DNA of 64,000 bases from Streptomyces turgidiscabies Car8. Its GTDB lineage: Bacteria; Actinomycetota; Actinomycetes; Streptomycetales; Streptomycetaceae. This document shows, in pieces, positions 52,701 through 59,281 of this stretch; position 1 is the first letter of the stretch, and each line of letters starts with the position of its first letter. The notes under the pieces are model-generated. The model was not told the DNA's origin, searched no databases, and worked only from the letters and a program-made list of their open reading frames with translations. Position numbers and translations under genes: made by a program. The stretch is taken from NCBI RefSeq assembly GCF_000331005.1, contig NZ_AEJB01000208.1, positions 1 to 64,000 of the forward strand, in the 5' to 3' direction.

Positions 52701-53522
52701 GTAGGTGTCGGCGCGGCGCAGCTCCGTACGCACTCCCTTGACGGCGAGCCGGTCGCGCAGCCACGCGGCCCACAGGGCGTGCCGGGCCGAGTGGACGACG
52801 GTGACGTCGGTGAGACGGGTGGCGCGGCGGGCGCGCAGCCAGTCGGCGAGCTGCTCGTAGTAGGGGCGCAGTCCGCTGATCGTGCCGACGTCCTCCGCGT
52901 CGACGGCGAGGCTGCGGCTGTCCTGGTAGAGCGGGTTGTACGGGATTTCGAGGAAGGTGACATCAGTCCCGCCGAGCGCGGCGGCGACCGGGGCGAACTT
53001 CCGGCGCACCCGCTCGCGGGAGTCGCGCAGCCGGTCGTGGACGCCGATGTCGCTCTTGAGGCCGAGGGTGAGCAGCCGCACGGGCCGGCCGCCCCGGCGG
53101 ACGATCAGGTCCTCGGCGAGCGCGGCGGCCCCGTCGATGGACCAGGCGGTCATCGCGAAACAGACGACGAGCGTGTCGGCGTCCGCGGCGAAGCGCACCG
53201 GTTCCGTCTCCTCGGAGGCGTCCGGTACAGGGGCCTCGACGAGGAGATGGTCGTACTCGGCGGCGACGGGGTCCTCCGCGAGCGCGGCCAGGGCGGGGCC
53301 GCCGGGAGCGGTCGCGGTGTGCACCCGGCCGGGTTCGGGGTGGGGGAAGGGCGCGCTCGCGCCGGGTTCGCCGGAGCGGCCGTCGACGAGGAGGACGCTG
53401 CGGTTGGTGTCGGCGAGGATGTCGGCGACGTTGCGCAGGGTCGTGCTGAGGCCCAGGTTCTCGGAGGTGGCGAGGAAGACCGCGAACGGCCCTGGCCGGT
53501 CAGGGGTGTTGGCGTCTGGCAT
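49773..53522 (-). CDS. FxsT-like pseudo-ParA/NB-ARC/TPR protein
   Basis: A 1249-residue relative of FxsT. Residues 1-240 follow the ParA/MinD fold (VFLATSENLGLSTTLRNVADILADTNRSVLLVDGRSG, DHLLVEAPVPD), but the Walker A lysine loop is missing, so it cannot bind ATP normally. Residues about 255-345 are TIR/flavodoxin-like (TVVHSARHALWAAWLRDRL, ALLFLSPDDADDT). A working P-loop LHGPSGWGKSDTAHEL (about 405-412) then opens an NB-ARC domain with SWLIVYDGVTDP and HVLITSRT. A very acidic Ser/Asp/Asn linker (about 830-865) precedes TPRs of the LGxxHPxT type. ATG 53522 follows GGAGAA. It lies 135 bp after the precursor gene on the same strand, implying co-expression. Confidence 0.82.
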   Translation of the reverse strand: MPDANTPDRPGPFAVFLATSENLGLSTTLRNVADILADTNRSVLLVDGRSGEPGASAPFPHPEPGRVHTATAPGGPALAALAEDPVAAEYDHLLVEAPVPDASEETEPVRFAADADTLVVCFAMTAWSIDGAAALAEDLIVRRGGRPVRLLTLGLKSDIGVHDRLRDSRERVRRKFAPVAAALGGTDVTFLEIPYNPLYQDSRSLAVDAEDVGTISGLRPYYEQLADWLRARRATRLTDVTVVHSARHALWAAWLRDRLAVKGVRTELRRADTYAGERPDPGAALLFLSPDDADDTLLEQIGALSHTDVRILLVDEPFPHTEAAHHERIDLRDTTEDQALRLLYTGLGLGAAEPGDSGDGAGFPRLPETTNVGARNNAFVDRPALLGTLHEELRGAARDGACLVLHGPSGWGKSDTAHELCHRVGASYDVVWWVRAWERTRVERGLGRLAGRLGAPEDRVGTDGDGVSRLLSRLSRTDGEADSWLIVYDGVTDPAELRGLLPVPHERGHVLITSRTAPAGSDPAEDVRPPHLRPLGIAPMDAEESRALLAEKVPEVSERQARQIASVVDSVPQALHLAAHCLAERTAAHRRDDHMNQDAAVRAAVGDLLAEYRAGKTELLRTTDAVSPVAVMVRVARRVVRTTPGALAWGAESPERDAVGWLLGAASLLTGRGMGLELLRSRRILSELARDDESSTPAPAGTEVLLPDEHMVSVALWALAQVGLLDVDFDRARQPLVQHHGLRDLIRADMDPAERAHIESVLRSVLSEHASQKEDLPPDWAREVFSLRLWEDPRPRVRRSLLRHLGALSQRAEAADLDRLLDIAGQAREQWRVDNSDTTDNNDNSAGSEGSHSSRDSDSDSGGHGDEQSPEYLRLLNFVARAHRLRGDYDLSRRIAQDALRGHRRLLGITHPRTLLSADSYAATLRALGRFDDALLQMRPVLAGLTLLLGPQHTATIQAEHNLALTEALTGRVAPALAAIQDRFRYRQAVGGTDDPVAWNAAELLAYLYRAAGRDGEARDLLRQKLRRHGDTWDLVRLRTEVGLAVSERRLADGFPAFKDPLYSYELAHERDLRALGLYVDRFGPDRFDTVRCRFSYAADLHALGKVEEAEQQARQCVDSLARWFGPGHPYTGVAQVRHGVYLRAGGELRLAEGVGRGALNLLTHKLGRAHPWVAVAENSLAATLASAGRDEEAVELARTALARLGDLGIAHRVGGRRVGAHLDRLTGVDPTRPVPPSGYDIDLELPDV

Positions 53523-53657
53523 GGCTTCTCCGCTCGGCACGTCTCCGCTCGGCGCGGCGGTGAACAAGGGGGACAAAAAGGGCGGCCGAGGAGCGCCAGT
53601 ATAGGACGCCGCGCACCTGGCGCACGGCGTCCGGAGCAATCCCGCGTGCCCCGTGTC

Positions 53658-53882
53658 TCATACGCTCTCGCTGTGCCCGGTGACGAACGGATTGCCCTCG
53701 GCGCAGCTGTCGTACACCTGGCGCAGCAACGCGCCGAGCACCGAGTCGGGCAGGGTTCCGATGTCCTCGGGCGACAGGGCCACCAGGTCGAGAACGACCG
53801 ACTCGACCTCGGGGTCCGGGCCTTCACCCGGTCCCGCTCCTGTACCCGCCCCGGCGGGGGCGGTGCCGTCGGCGACTGCCAT
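53658..53882 (-). CDS. FxsA-like RiPP precursor with variant C terminus
   Basis: A 74-residue peptide. Residues 28-55 (VVLDLVALSPEDIGTLPDSV and the following LGALLRQ) match the conserved helical core of FxsA-type precursors, where 'LPDSVL...LRRV' is typical. The end is not FxSxx: it reads N-P-F66-V-T68-G-H-S-E-S-V74. Possible three-residue cyclophane sites are F66-V-T68 and Y57-D-S59. C60 lies between them. ATG 53882 is chosen with GGAG 8 nt upstream; GTG 53891 would add three residues. It is divergent from the radical SAM / HExxH pair and precedes the FxsT-like gene. The assignment rests on core similarity plus context. Confidence 0.68.
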   Translation of the reverse strand: MAVADGTAPAGAGTGAGPGEGPDPEVESVVLDLVALSPEDIGTLPDSVLGALLRQVYDSCAEGNPFVTGHSESV

Positions 53883-54023
53883 GCGGGTCACTCCATGGGG
53901 TGTCGGAGGAACACGGAGAGGCTCTCCAGCGTAACGCCGCCAACTGCCGTTACGGCAGGAGCCGGAGACGGTGAGCGTCGCTCAACTTCCCCGCAGTCGA
54001 CCTTCGTTGGCTCATTCATGATG

Positions 54024-54053
54024 TTGACGCTGAAGTTGACCCGCCCGAATACT
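54024..54053 (+). promoter_or_regulatory. Promoter of the second radical SAM operon
   Basis: TTGACG (54024-54029) and AATACT (54048-54053) are 18 nt apart (GAATAC at 17). It sits in the 287-bp divergent region between the precursor and the radical SAM gene, 117 nt before the ATG. The rest of this region showed no other gene. Confidence 0.5.
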
Positions 54054-54169
54054 GGTCGCACGTCGAACAGAGTGTGCCGTCGGCGACGCCCGGACGGGCG
54101 GCACGACAGGCACCGGGCAGGCACCGGACAGGCCCTGGGTCCGCGACGTACGCCTTCGGGGGGAAGCGG

Positions 54170-55411
54170 ATGAGTCGACCGCCACTGGGCCGGACCGAAC
54201 CGCCCTGGCCGACGATCGCCGACGTGACGGCGCGCCGGGCGGCCGGCTGGCAGCCGACTCCGCTCGACTCCTTCGTCCTGAAGGTGCACAGCCGCTGCGA
54301 CCTGGCCTGCGACTACTGCTACATGTACCGCTCGCACGACCAGAGTTGGCGTGCCCAGCCCCGCACGATGACCCCGGCGACCCTCGCCCGCACCGCCGAG
54401 CGGATCGCCGAGCACCTGTCCGCGCACGGGACGACCGAGGCGGGCGTGGTCCTGCACGGCGGCGAGCCGCTGCTGATCGGCGACGAGGCGCTCGCCCGGA
54501 CGGTCCGCACCCTGCGCGCGGTGCTCGGTGACGGGGTACGCCTGCACCTGAGCCTGCAGACCAACGGGCTGCGTCTGACAGAGCAACGTCTCGATCTGCT
54601 GGGCGAGTTGGACGTCCGGATCGGCGTCAGCACGGACGGCACCCGGGCGGCCCACGACCGCCACCGCCGGGGCGCCGACGGCCGCGGCAGCCACGCCCGG
54701 GTCGAGGCTTCGCTGCGTCGCCTGTCGAGCGGGCGCCACCGCCGGCTGTTCGGCGCGCTGCTGTGCACGATCGACCTGCGCAACGACCCGGTGCGTACGT
54801 ACGAGGCCCTGCTGACCCACGGCCCCCCGGCCGTCGACTTCCTTCTCCCGCTGGGCAACTGGCAGACCCCGCCCCCCGGTCTGGACCCGCGCGGCCGGCG
54901 CACCCCGTACGCGGACTGGCTGTGGGCGGTCTTCGAGCGCTGGTACGGCGCCCGGACCAAGGAGACCTCGGTCCGCCTCCTCGACAACCTTCTCGCCCTG
55001 CTGCTCGGCGCCACCCCGCGCAGCGAGGCACTCGGTCTGTCCCCGGTGCGTTACGCGGTGGTCGACACCGACGGTTCCCTCACCCAGGACGACACGCTGC
55101 GCACCGCGTACGACGGCGCCGCCCGGACCGGCCTCGACATCCACCGCCACTCCTTCGACACCCTGCTGCTCCACCCGGGCGTCGCGGCCCGCCAGTGGGG
55201 CACCGCCGCCCTGTCCGCCGCCTGCCTCGCCTGTCCCCTGCACCGGGTCTGCGGAGGCGGCCACTACGCCACCCGCTACGACCGCGCCACGGGCTTCGCC
55301 AACCCGAGCGTGTACTGCGCCGACCTCACCGAACTCATCGGCCGCGTACGGGGACGCCTGACCGCGGACCTGGGGGCGCCCGGCGTGGCGCTGTCCTCGG
55401 GAGCGGCATGA
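54170..55411 (+). CDS. Second FxsB-like radical SAM/SPASM peptide maturase
   Basis: A 413-residue radical SAM enzyme without C-terminal extension. C43-x3-C47-x2-C50 lies in LKVHSRCDLACDYCYMYRS and GGEPLL in VVLHGGEPLLIG. The SPASM region is CLACPLHRVCGGGHY with NPSVYCADL. It parallels the first maturase segment by segment (KVHSRCDLACD-CY, LLCTID, YADWL, YDGAA). It should install a cyclophane in the precursor at 53658-53882. ATG 54170 follows GGGGGGAAG. Its stop overlaps the next ATG (ATGA). The separate hydroxylase gene behind it is the counterpart of the extension fused in the first maturase. Confidence 0.85.
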   Translation: MSRPPLGRTEPPWPTIADVTARRAAGWQPTPLDSFVLKVHSRCDLACDYCYMYRSHDQSWRAQPRTMTPATLARTAERIAEHLSAHGTTEAGVVLHGGEPLLIGDEALARTVRTLRAVLGDGVRLHLSLQTNGLRLTEQRLDLLGELDVRIGVSTDGTRAAHDRHRRGADGRGSHARVEASLRRLSSGRHRRLFGALLCTIDLRNDPVRTYEALLTHGPPAVDFLLPLGNWQTPPPGLDPRGRRTPYADWLWAVFERWYGARTKETSVRLLDNLLALLLGATPRSEALGLSPVRYAVVDTDGSLTQDDTLRTAYDGAARTGLDIHRHSFDTLLLHPGVAARQWGTAALSAACLACPLHRVCGGGHYATRYDRATGFANPSVYCADLTELIGRVRGRLTADLGAPGVALSSGAA

Positions 55412-56823
55412 ACCCGTCGCCGCACCGGATGCCGGGGGCGCTGTTCGACGCGATCGCCGCGGGCGGTGGCGGGGCGGAGGCCCTGCGGCTGCTGGGCCGT
55501 GCCGAGTACAGCAGGCGCCTGGCCTGCGCGTACGCCGTGACCGTGGCGGCCCGGGAGACCGGGGGGCGGGCCGGTGAGGCGGCCGAGCGCGCCTGGGGGC
55601 TGTTCACCGACGCCACGCGTGCCTCGCCCGAGGCGGTGGCGGCCGTACTGACCCACCCGTCGGCGGGCCCCGCCCTGTTCGGCCTGCTGGCCCAGCTGCG
55701 CCACCCGAACGGTCAACTCCCGCCACCCGTGCACTGGTTCACGGCCCTGGCGGTGTCGGCGGCTGCCCGTGCGGGGCTGCCGACCCGGGCCGAGCTGCCC
55801 CTCGCCGGTTCCTGGGCCGCCCTGCCGTCCCTGGGCCGCGCCCGCTTTCCCGGCGCCCGCCCCGGCGACCTCGCCGAGGTACGTGTCGACGGGGCGGGCC
55901 GGTGCCGCGTCACAGCGGTGGGCGAAACGGTCGAGGTGCCCGGACTCCCCTACCCCGGCGGTCCGTTGGGCGGCCACGCACCCGAACCCGTCAGCTCCGT
56001 CGACCCCGACGGCTTCCACGGCATCACCGGCCGCTGGTACGGCGCGCAGCTGCTCACCGTCCTCGACGGCGGCGCCCCGCTGCTGCTGGACACCCTCGAC
56101 CCGCCCTGTTTCCCGCACTCCGCCCGCCACCCGGACGGCCTCTCCGCCGCCGAGGCGCACCGGTGGGCCGGCCCGGCCCGGGGCGCCTGCCGGCTCCTGC
56201 GCGCCGACCATCCCGAGACGTACGCGGAACTGGCCGCCGGACCACATCTGTTGGTGCCGCTGATCCGCCCCGGCCACGGCAACAGAAGCGGCAGCCGCGC
56301 GGAGACGTTCGGCTGTATGGCACTGTCTCCGCCGACCTCGGCGACGGGCCTCGCGGTGACCCTCACGCACGAGACGCAGCACAACAAACTGGCGGCGCTG
56401 CTCCATCTCTTCGACCTGTTCGAACCGGGCGGCCCCGACCGCTTCTACGCCCCCTGGCGGCCCGACCCCCGCCCGTTGCCCGGCCTGTTCCACGGGGCGT
56501 ACGCGCATCTGGGCGTCGCCCGCTTCTGGGAGCGCCGCCGGGAGACGGAACCCGACCCGGCGCTGCGCGCCACCGCGCACGCCCAGTTCGCCCGCTGGCG
56601 GCTGGCCGCCCACGAGGCGACCACCGTCGCCCTGTCCTCGGGCCGGCTCACCCCCCTCGGCGACCGCTTCGCCCAGCACATGCTGACCACCCTGGACGCC
56701 CTGCGCCGCCTGCCGGTGCCCGCCCCGGCCCTGCGCCACGCCGAATCGGCGGCCCGCGCCCACCGCACCGACTGGCAGAACCGGAACGGCGACGGGGAGG
56801 GAGCCCGCAGGCTGTCGGCGTGA
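55408..56823 (+). CDS. HExxH-type putative peptide beta-hydroxylase
   Basis: A 471-residue protein with an intact H321-E322-T-Q-H325 in VTLTHETQHNKLAALLHLFDLFEPGG, followed by a third candidate metal ligand in LPGLFHGAYAHLGVARFW. This segment is the hallmark of the 'HEXXH motif-containing putative peptide modification protein' family, reported to be alpha-ketoglutarate-dependent peptide beta-hydroxylases working with radical SAM maturases. The N-terminal 300 residues (for example LPSLGRARFPGA, EVPGLPYPGG) match the layout of the dead extension of the first FxsB, for instance LPALGTFTLAEPGRVEVK. It is translationally coupled to the radical SAM gene, so the peptide is probably crosslinked and hydroxylated. 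Confidence 0.82.
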   Translation: MNPSPHRMPGALFDAIAAGGGGAEALRLLGRAEYSRRLACAYAVTVAARETGGRAGEAAERAWGLFTDATRASPEAVAAVLTHPSAGPALFGLLAQLRHPNGQLPPPVHWFTALAVSAAARAGLPTRAELPLAGSWAALPSLGRARFPGARPGDLAEVRVDGAGRCRVTAVGETVEVPGLPYPGGPLGGHAPEPVSSVDPDGFHGITGRWYGAQLLTVLDGGAPLLLDTLDPPCFPHSARHPDGLSAAEAHRWAGPARGACRLLRADHPETYAELAAGPHLLVPLIRPGHGNRSGSRAETFGCMALSPPTSATGLAVTLTHETQHNKLAALLHLFDLFEPGGPDRFYAPWRPDPRPLPGLFHGAYAHLGVARFWERRRETEPDPALRATAHAQFARWRLAAHEATTVALSSGRLTPLGDRFAQHMLTTLDALRRLPVPAPALRHAESAARAHRTDWQNRNGDGEGARRLSA

Positions 56824-56871
56824 GCCGGGCCGGTACTGCCGACATGCCCATCCGAAGCCCGAGGCGTGGCT

Positions 56872-56973
56872 GGGCCACCGGGCCACCGGGCCACCGGGCC
56901 ACCGGGCCACCGGGCCACCGGGCCACCGGGCCACCGGGCCACCGGGCCACCGGGCCACCGGGCCACCGGGCCA
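56872..56973. repeat. Tandem array of 8-bp unit GGGCCACC, 12 full copies plus a partial
   Basis: Twelve identical GGGCCACC units run from 56872 to 56967, followed by GGGCCA. Unit identity is complete, so the array is young or actively slipping. It begins 48 bp after the hydroxylase stop codon. It is not coding in a supported frame. Confidence 0.95.
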
Positions 56974-57135
56974 GTCTCGTTGAGTCTGTCGGCTGAGTCC
57001 TGTCCGGCCCGGCCTCGTGCGACGCCCTGCACCCATCCCCTCTTCTCAGACGCTCGACCGGCGATGATCGGGCACCCTCACGTTCGACCGGTCGGCATCC
57101 GTTCCACCCAGCGGACGCGTTACGCGCTGGAAACC

Positions 57136-57164
57136 TTGACGATCTCTGTGGCGGGTGCCACGAT
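57136..57164 (+). promoter_or_regulatory. Candidate cellulase promoter
   Basis: TTGACG (57136-57141), 17-nt spacer, CACGAT (57159-57164). The palindrome at 57174-57195 would then start near the transcription start, a position suited to repression. Confidence 0.45.
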
Positions 57165-57173
57165 TTCGGCGCC

Positions 57174-57195
57174 GCGATGTTTACGTAAACATCGC
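57174..57195. promoter_or_regulatory. Perfect 22-bp palindrome, LacI-type operator
   Basis: The left arm GCGATGTTTAC (57174-57184) is followed directly by its exact complement (57185-57195). The core TGTTTACGTAAACA, with central CG, resembles LacI/GalR-family operators. It lies 39 bp before the cellulase ATG. Confidence 0.8.
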
Positions 57196-57234
57196 CCCCC
57201 TCGGTCTCCGACCGGCATGCGAAAGGGCAAGTTG

Positions 57235-58332
57235 ATGCGCAACATCCTCGGCGCCACCCGCCCCTCCCCCAGACTGCGCGCCGCCCTCGTGGCGCTCGCG
57301 ATCGCCGCGACCAGCGGTACGGCGGTGGCCGTGAGTCCCGCCTCCGCCTCCACCCCTGCCACCACCTCTGCCGCCGCCCTCGCGAACGGCGCGCCGAGCA
57401 AGGACACGACGCAGTTCAAGGGCGTCAACTGGGCCGACCCGCGCGACAACTTCGCCGACGACCTGCTCCAGCTGTCCGGTCTGTCGACCTCGGACAACTA
57501 CGCCCGCACCTACGCCAAGGCGACCCGGATCATCGCCGCCTTCCGCGCGAACCTCGGTGCCAACACCGTGCGGCTGCCGATCAACCCGTACACGGTCAAC
57601 GGCTCCTACTGGAAGTCGTACCGCGCGGTCATCGACGCGGCGTCCGACCAGGGATTCAAGGTGATCGTCTCCTACTGGGAGGGCACCGGCGCCCAGAAGG
57701 ACGGCTTCATCGACGACACGGCCACCTACTGGCCCATGTGGAACAGGGTCGTCAAGGCCTACAGCAAGGACAGGCACGTCTACTTCGAGCCGATGAACGA
57801 GCCGCACGGCTACACCGACACCGAGTGGGCCGACATCGCGGCGAAGTGGCTCGCGACCTACAAGTCCGTGCCCCGCAACCAGGTGTTCGTCAGCGGCGCC
57901 GGTTACAACGACCACGTCACGTCCGTCTGCGCCGACCCGCGCCTGAAGGGCACCTACCTGTCGCTGCACCACTACGGCTTCTGGAAGGAGTACGCGACCT
58001 ACGACCAGTGGGTGGCCGACCTGAAGGTACGTATCGGCGACTGCGCCAACCGGACCGTCGCGGACGAGTTCGGGGCCTTCATGACGACGGGCCTCGACTA
58101 CAACAAGAAGTTGCCCGACAACAACTTCGTCAACTACATGCAGGCCGTCACCGACGTCTTCCGCGAGCTGAAGATGGGCTCCGTCTACTGGCCCGGCCTG
58201 CGCACCGACGACATGTACTCGATCCAGAAGCTGGTCGGCGACCCCAACCGCCCCTGGCTGGCCACCACCAACCAGTCCGGCGCCGACCGCCTCGCCTGGG
58301 GCTGGGGCCGCGGCAAGCCGGTCAAGGGCTGA
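57235..58332 (+). CDS. Secreted GH5-type endoglucanase (cellulase)
   Basis: A 365-residue exported glycosidase. The signal peptide runs through LRAALVALAIAATSGTAVAVSPASAS. The TIM barrel starts KGVNWADPRDNFADDLLQLSGL and has NTVRLPINPYTV, KVIVSYWEGTG, the acid/base box VYFEPMNEPHGYT, SLHHYGFWKEY and the nucleophile region RTVADEFGAFMTTGLDY. This order is that of clan-A family 5 enzymes. There is no carbohydrate-binding module. ATG 57235 follows AAAGGG at 8 nt; ATG 57217 is in frame. A promoter and palindromic operator precede it, and an expansin-like gene lies 1 kb downstream. Confidence 0.85.
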   Translation: MRNILGATRPSPRLRAALVALAIAATSGTAVAVSPASASTPATTSAAALANGAPSKDTTQFKGVNWADPRDNFADDLLQLSGLSTSDNYARTYAKATRIIAAFRANLGANTVRLPINPYTVNGSYWKSYRAVIDAASDQGFKVIVSYWEGTGAQKDGFIDDTATYWPMWNRVVKAYSKDRHVYFEPMNEPHGYTDTEWADIAAKWLATYKSVPRNQVFVSGAGYNDHVTSVCADPRLKGTYLSLHHYGFWKEYATYDQWVADLKVRIGDCANRTVADEFGAFMTTGLDYNKKLPDNNFVNYMQAVTDVFRELKMGSVYWPGLRTDDMYSIQKLVGDPNRPWLATTNQSGADRLAWGWGRGKPVKG

Positions 58333-58361
58333 ACGACGGCCACCGTCCGGCTGATACCTCG

Positions 58362-58390
58362 TTGATCGGCGCCGGTCCGGATCATAGGTT
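58362..58390 (+). promoter_or_regulatory. Promoter for a leaderless LLM oxidoreductase mRNA
   Basis: TTGATC (58362-58367), 17 nt, TAGGTT (58385-58390). The ATG begins 7 nt after the -10, so transcription should start at or next to the start codon. The AGGAG just before the ATG is too close to serve as a ribosome binding site. Confidence 0.65.
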
Positions 58391-58397
58391 CAGGAGC

Positions 58398-59273
58398 ATG
58401 ACGAACCTTCGGATCGGTGTGATGTACGACCGCGACTGGGCCCCGGAAGGGCTGCCCGGGTTCGCGCGGCAGGCCGAGGCCCTCGGCGTGGACGACCTGT
58501 GGGTGGTCGAGGACCTCGGCTGGAACGGCGGTGTGTCCGCCGCCGCCGTGGCCCTCGGCGCGACGGAAAGGCTGCGGGTGGGCATCGGGATCGCCCCGGC
58601 TCCACTGCGCAGCCCGGCGCTGCTGGCGATGGAACTGGCGACGCTGGCCCGGGTGTTCCCGGGCCGGCTCGTCGCCGGGATCGGGCACGGGGTGCGGGAG
58701 TGGATGGCCTCGGTCGGCGTCGCCCCCCGCTCACCGCTGGCCCTGCTGGAGGAGACGATCACCTCCGTGCGGGCCCTGCTGCGCGGGGAGCGGGTCGAGC
58801 TGGCGGGCCGCGAAGTGCGCCTGGACGGCGTCCAGTTGGTACACCCGGCCACCGAACCGCCGCCGGTGGTCGCGGGTGTGGTGCGCCCCCTCTCGCTGGA
58901 GCTGTCCGGCAAGGTCGCCGACGGCACCCTGATCGCCGAGGGCCACGGCCCGCGCGACCTGGAGAACACCCGGGCGCTGACCGCGAAGGGCGGCGCCGGC
59001 CCCGACCACACCCTCACGGTGCTGGCCTTCGCCTGCGTGGGCGACGACCCCGACGAGGTGGCACGGGCCCTGCACCCGCAGACGGAGGGCCAGGCCGGCT
59101 GGCTGGACCGCCCCCAGGAGGACGTGTTCACCGTGTCCGGCACCGCCCCGGAGGCCGCCGAGGACATCGCCGCGCTGTCGGCGGCCGGCGCGGACACGGT
59201 CGTACTCCGTATCGCCGGTGCCGAGCCGTTGCGCCAACTCGAAGCCGTACTGGGGGCCTTGGGGCGTCGCTGA
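58398..59273 (+). CDS. LLM-class flavin/F420-dependent oxidoreductase
   Basis: A 291-residue luciferase-like oxidoreductase. It has NLRIGVMYDRDWAPEGLPGFARQAEALGVDDLWVVEDLGW, LGATERLRVGIGIAPAPLRSPALLAMELATLARVFPGRLVAGIGHG, and DGVQLVHPATEPPPVVAGVVRPLSLELSGKVADGTLI. These are typical of actinobacterial F420/FMN members. The ATG at 58398 is set by the promoter position (leaderless). It converges with the expansin-like gene, 8 bp apart. Substrate unknown. Confidence 0.85.
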   Translation: MTNLRIGVMYDRDWAPEGLPGFARQAEALGVDDLWVVEDLGWNGGVSAAAVALGATERLRVGIGIAPAPLRSPALLAMELATLARVFPGRLVAGIGHGVREWMASVGVAPRSPLALLEETITSVRALLRGERVELAGREVRLDGVQLVHPATEPPPVVAGVVRPLSLELSGKVADGTLIAEGHGPRDLENTRALTAKGGAGPDHTLTVLAFACVGDDPDEVARALHPQTEGQAGWLDRPQEDVFTVSGTAPEAAEDIAALSAAGADTVVLRIAGAEPLRQLEAVLGALGRR

Positions 59274-59281
59274 CCGGTGGG

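Larger units (their letters stand above)
56824..57234. other. 411-bp intergenic region with tandem repeat, promoter and operator
   Basis: This gap holds the 8-bp tandem repeat (56872-56973), about 160 bp with no recognised signal, the cellulase promoter (57136-57164) and a perfect palindrome (57174-57195). No gene is apparent. Confidence 0.7.

Noticed and set aside
50931..54173. Long plus-strand frame through the FxsT-like gene and the precursor
   Set aside because: Gly/Arg/Val-rich without motifs; minus-strand genes in the same place have clear domains.
56648..56950. Frame encoding a Gly-Pro-Val-Ala-Arg-Trp repeat protein
   Set aside because: It exists only because the 8-bp array has no stop codons in any frame; no start signal or conserved part.
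56872..56973. Possible CRISPR array
   Set aside because: The unit is 8 bp with no spacers and no cas genes nearby; it is a simple tandem repeat.
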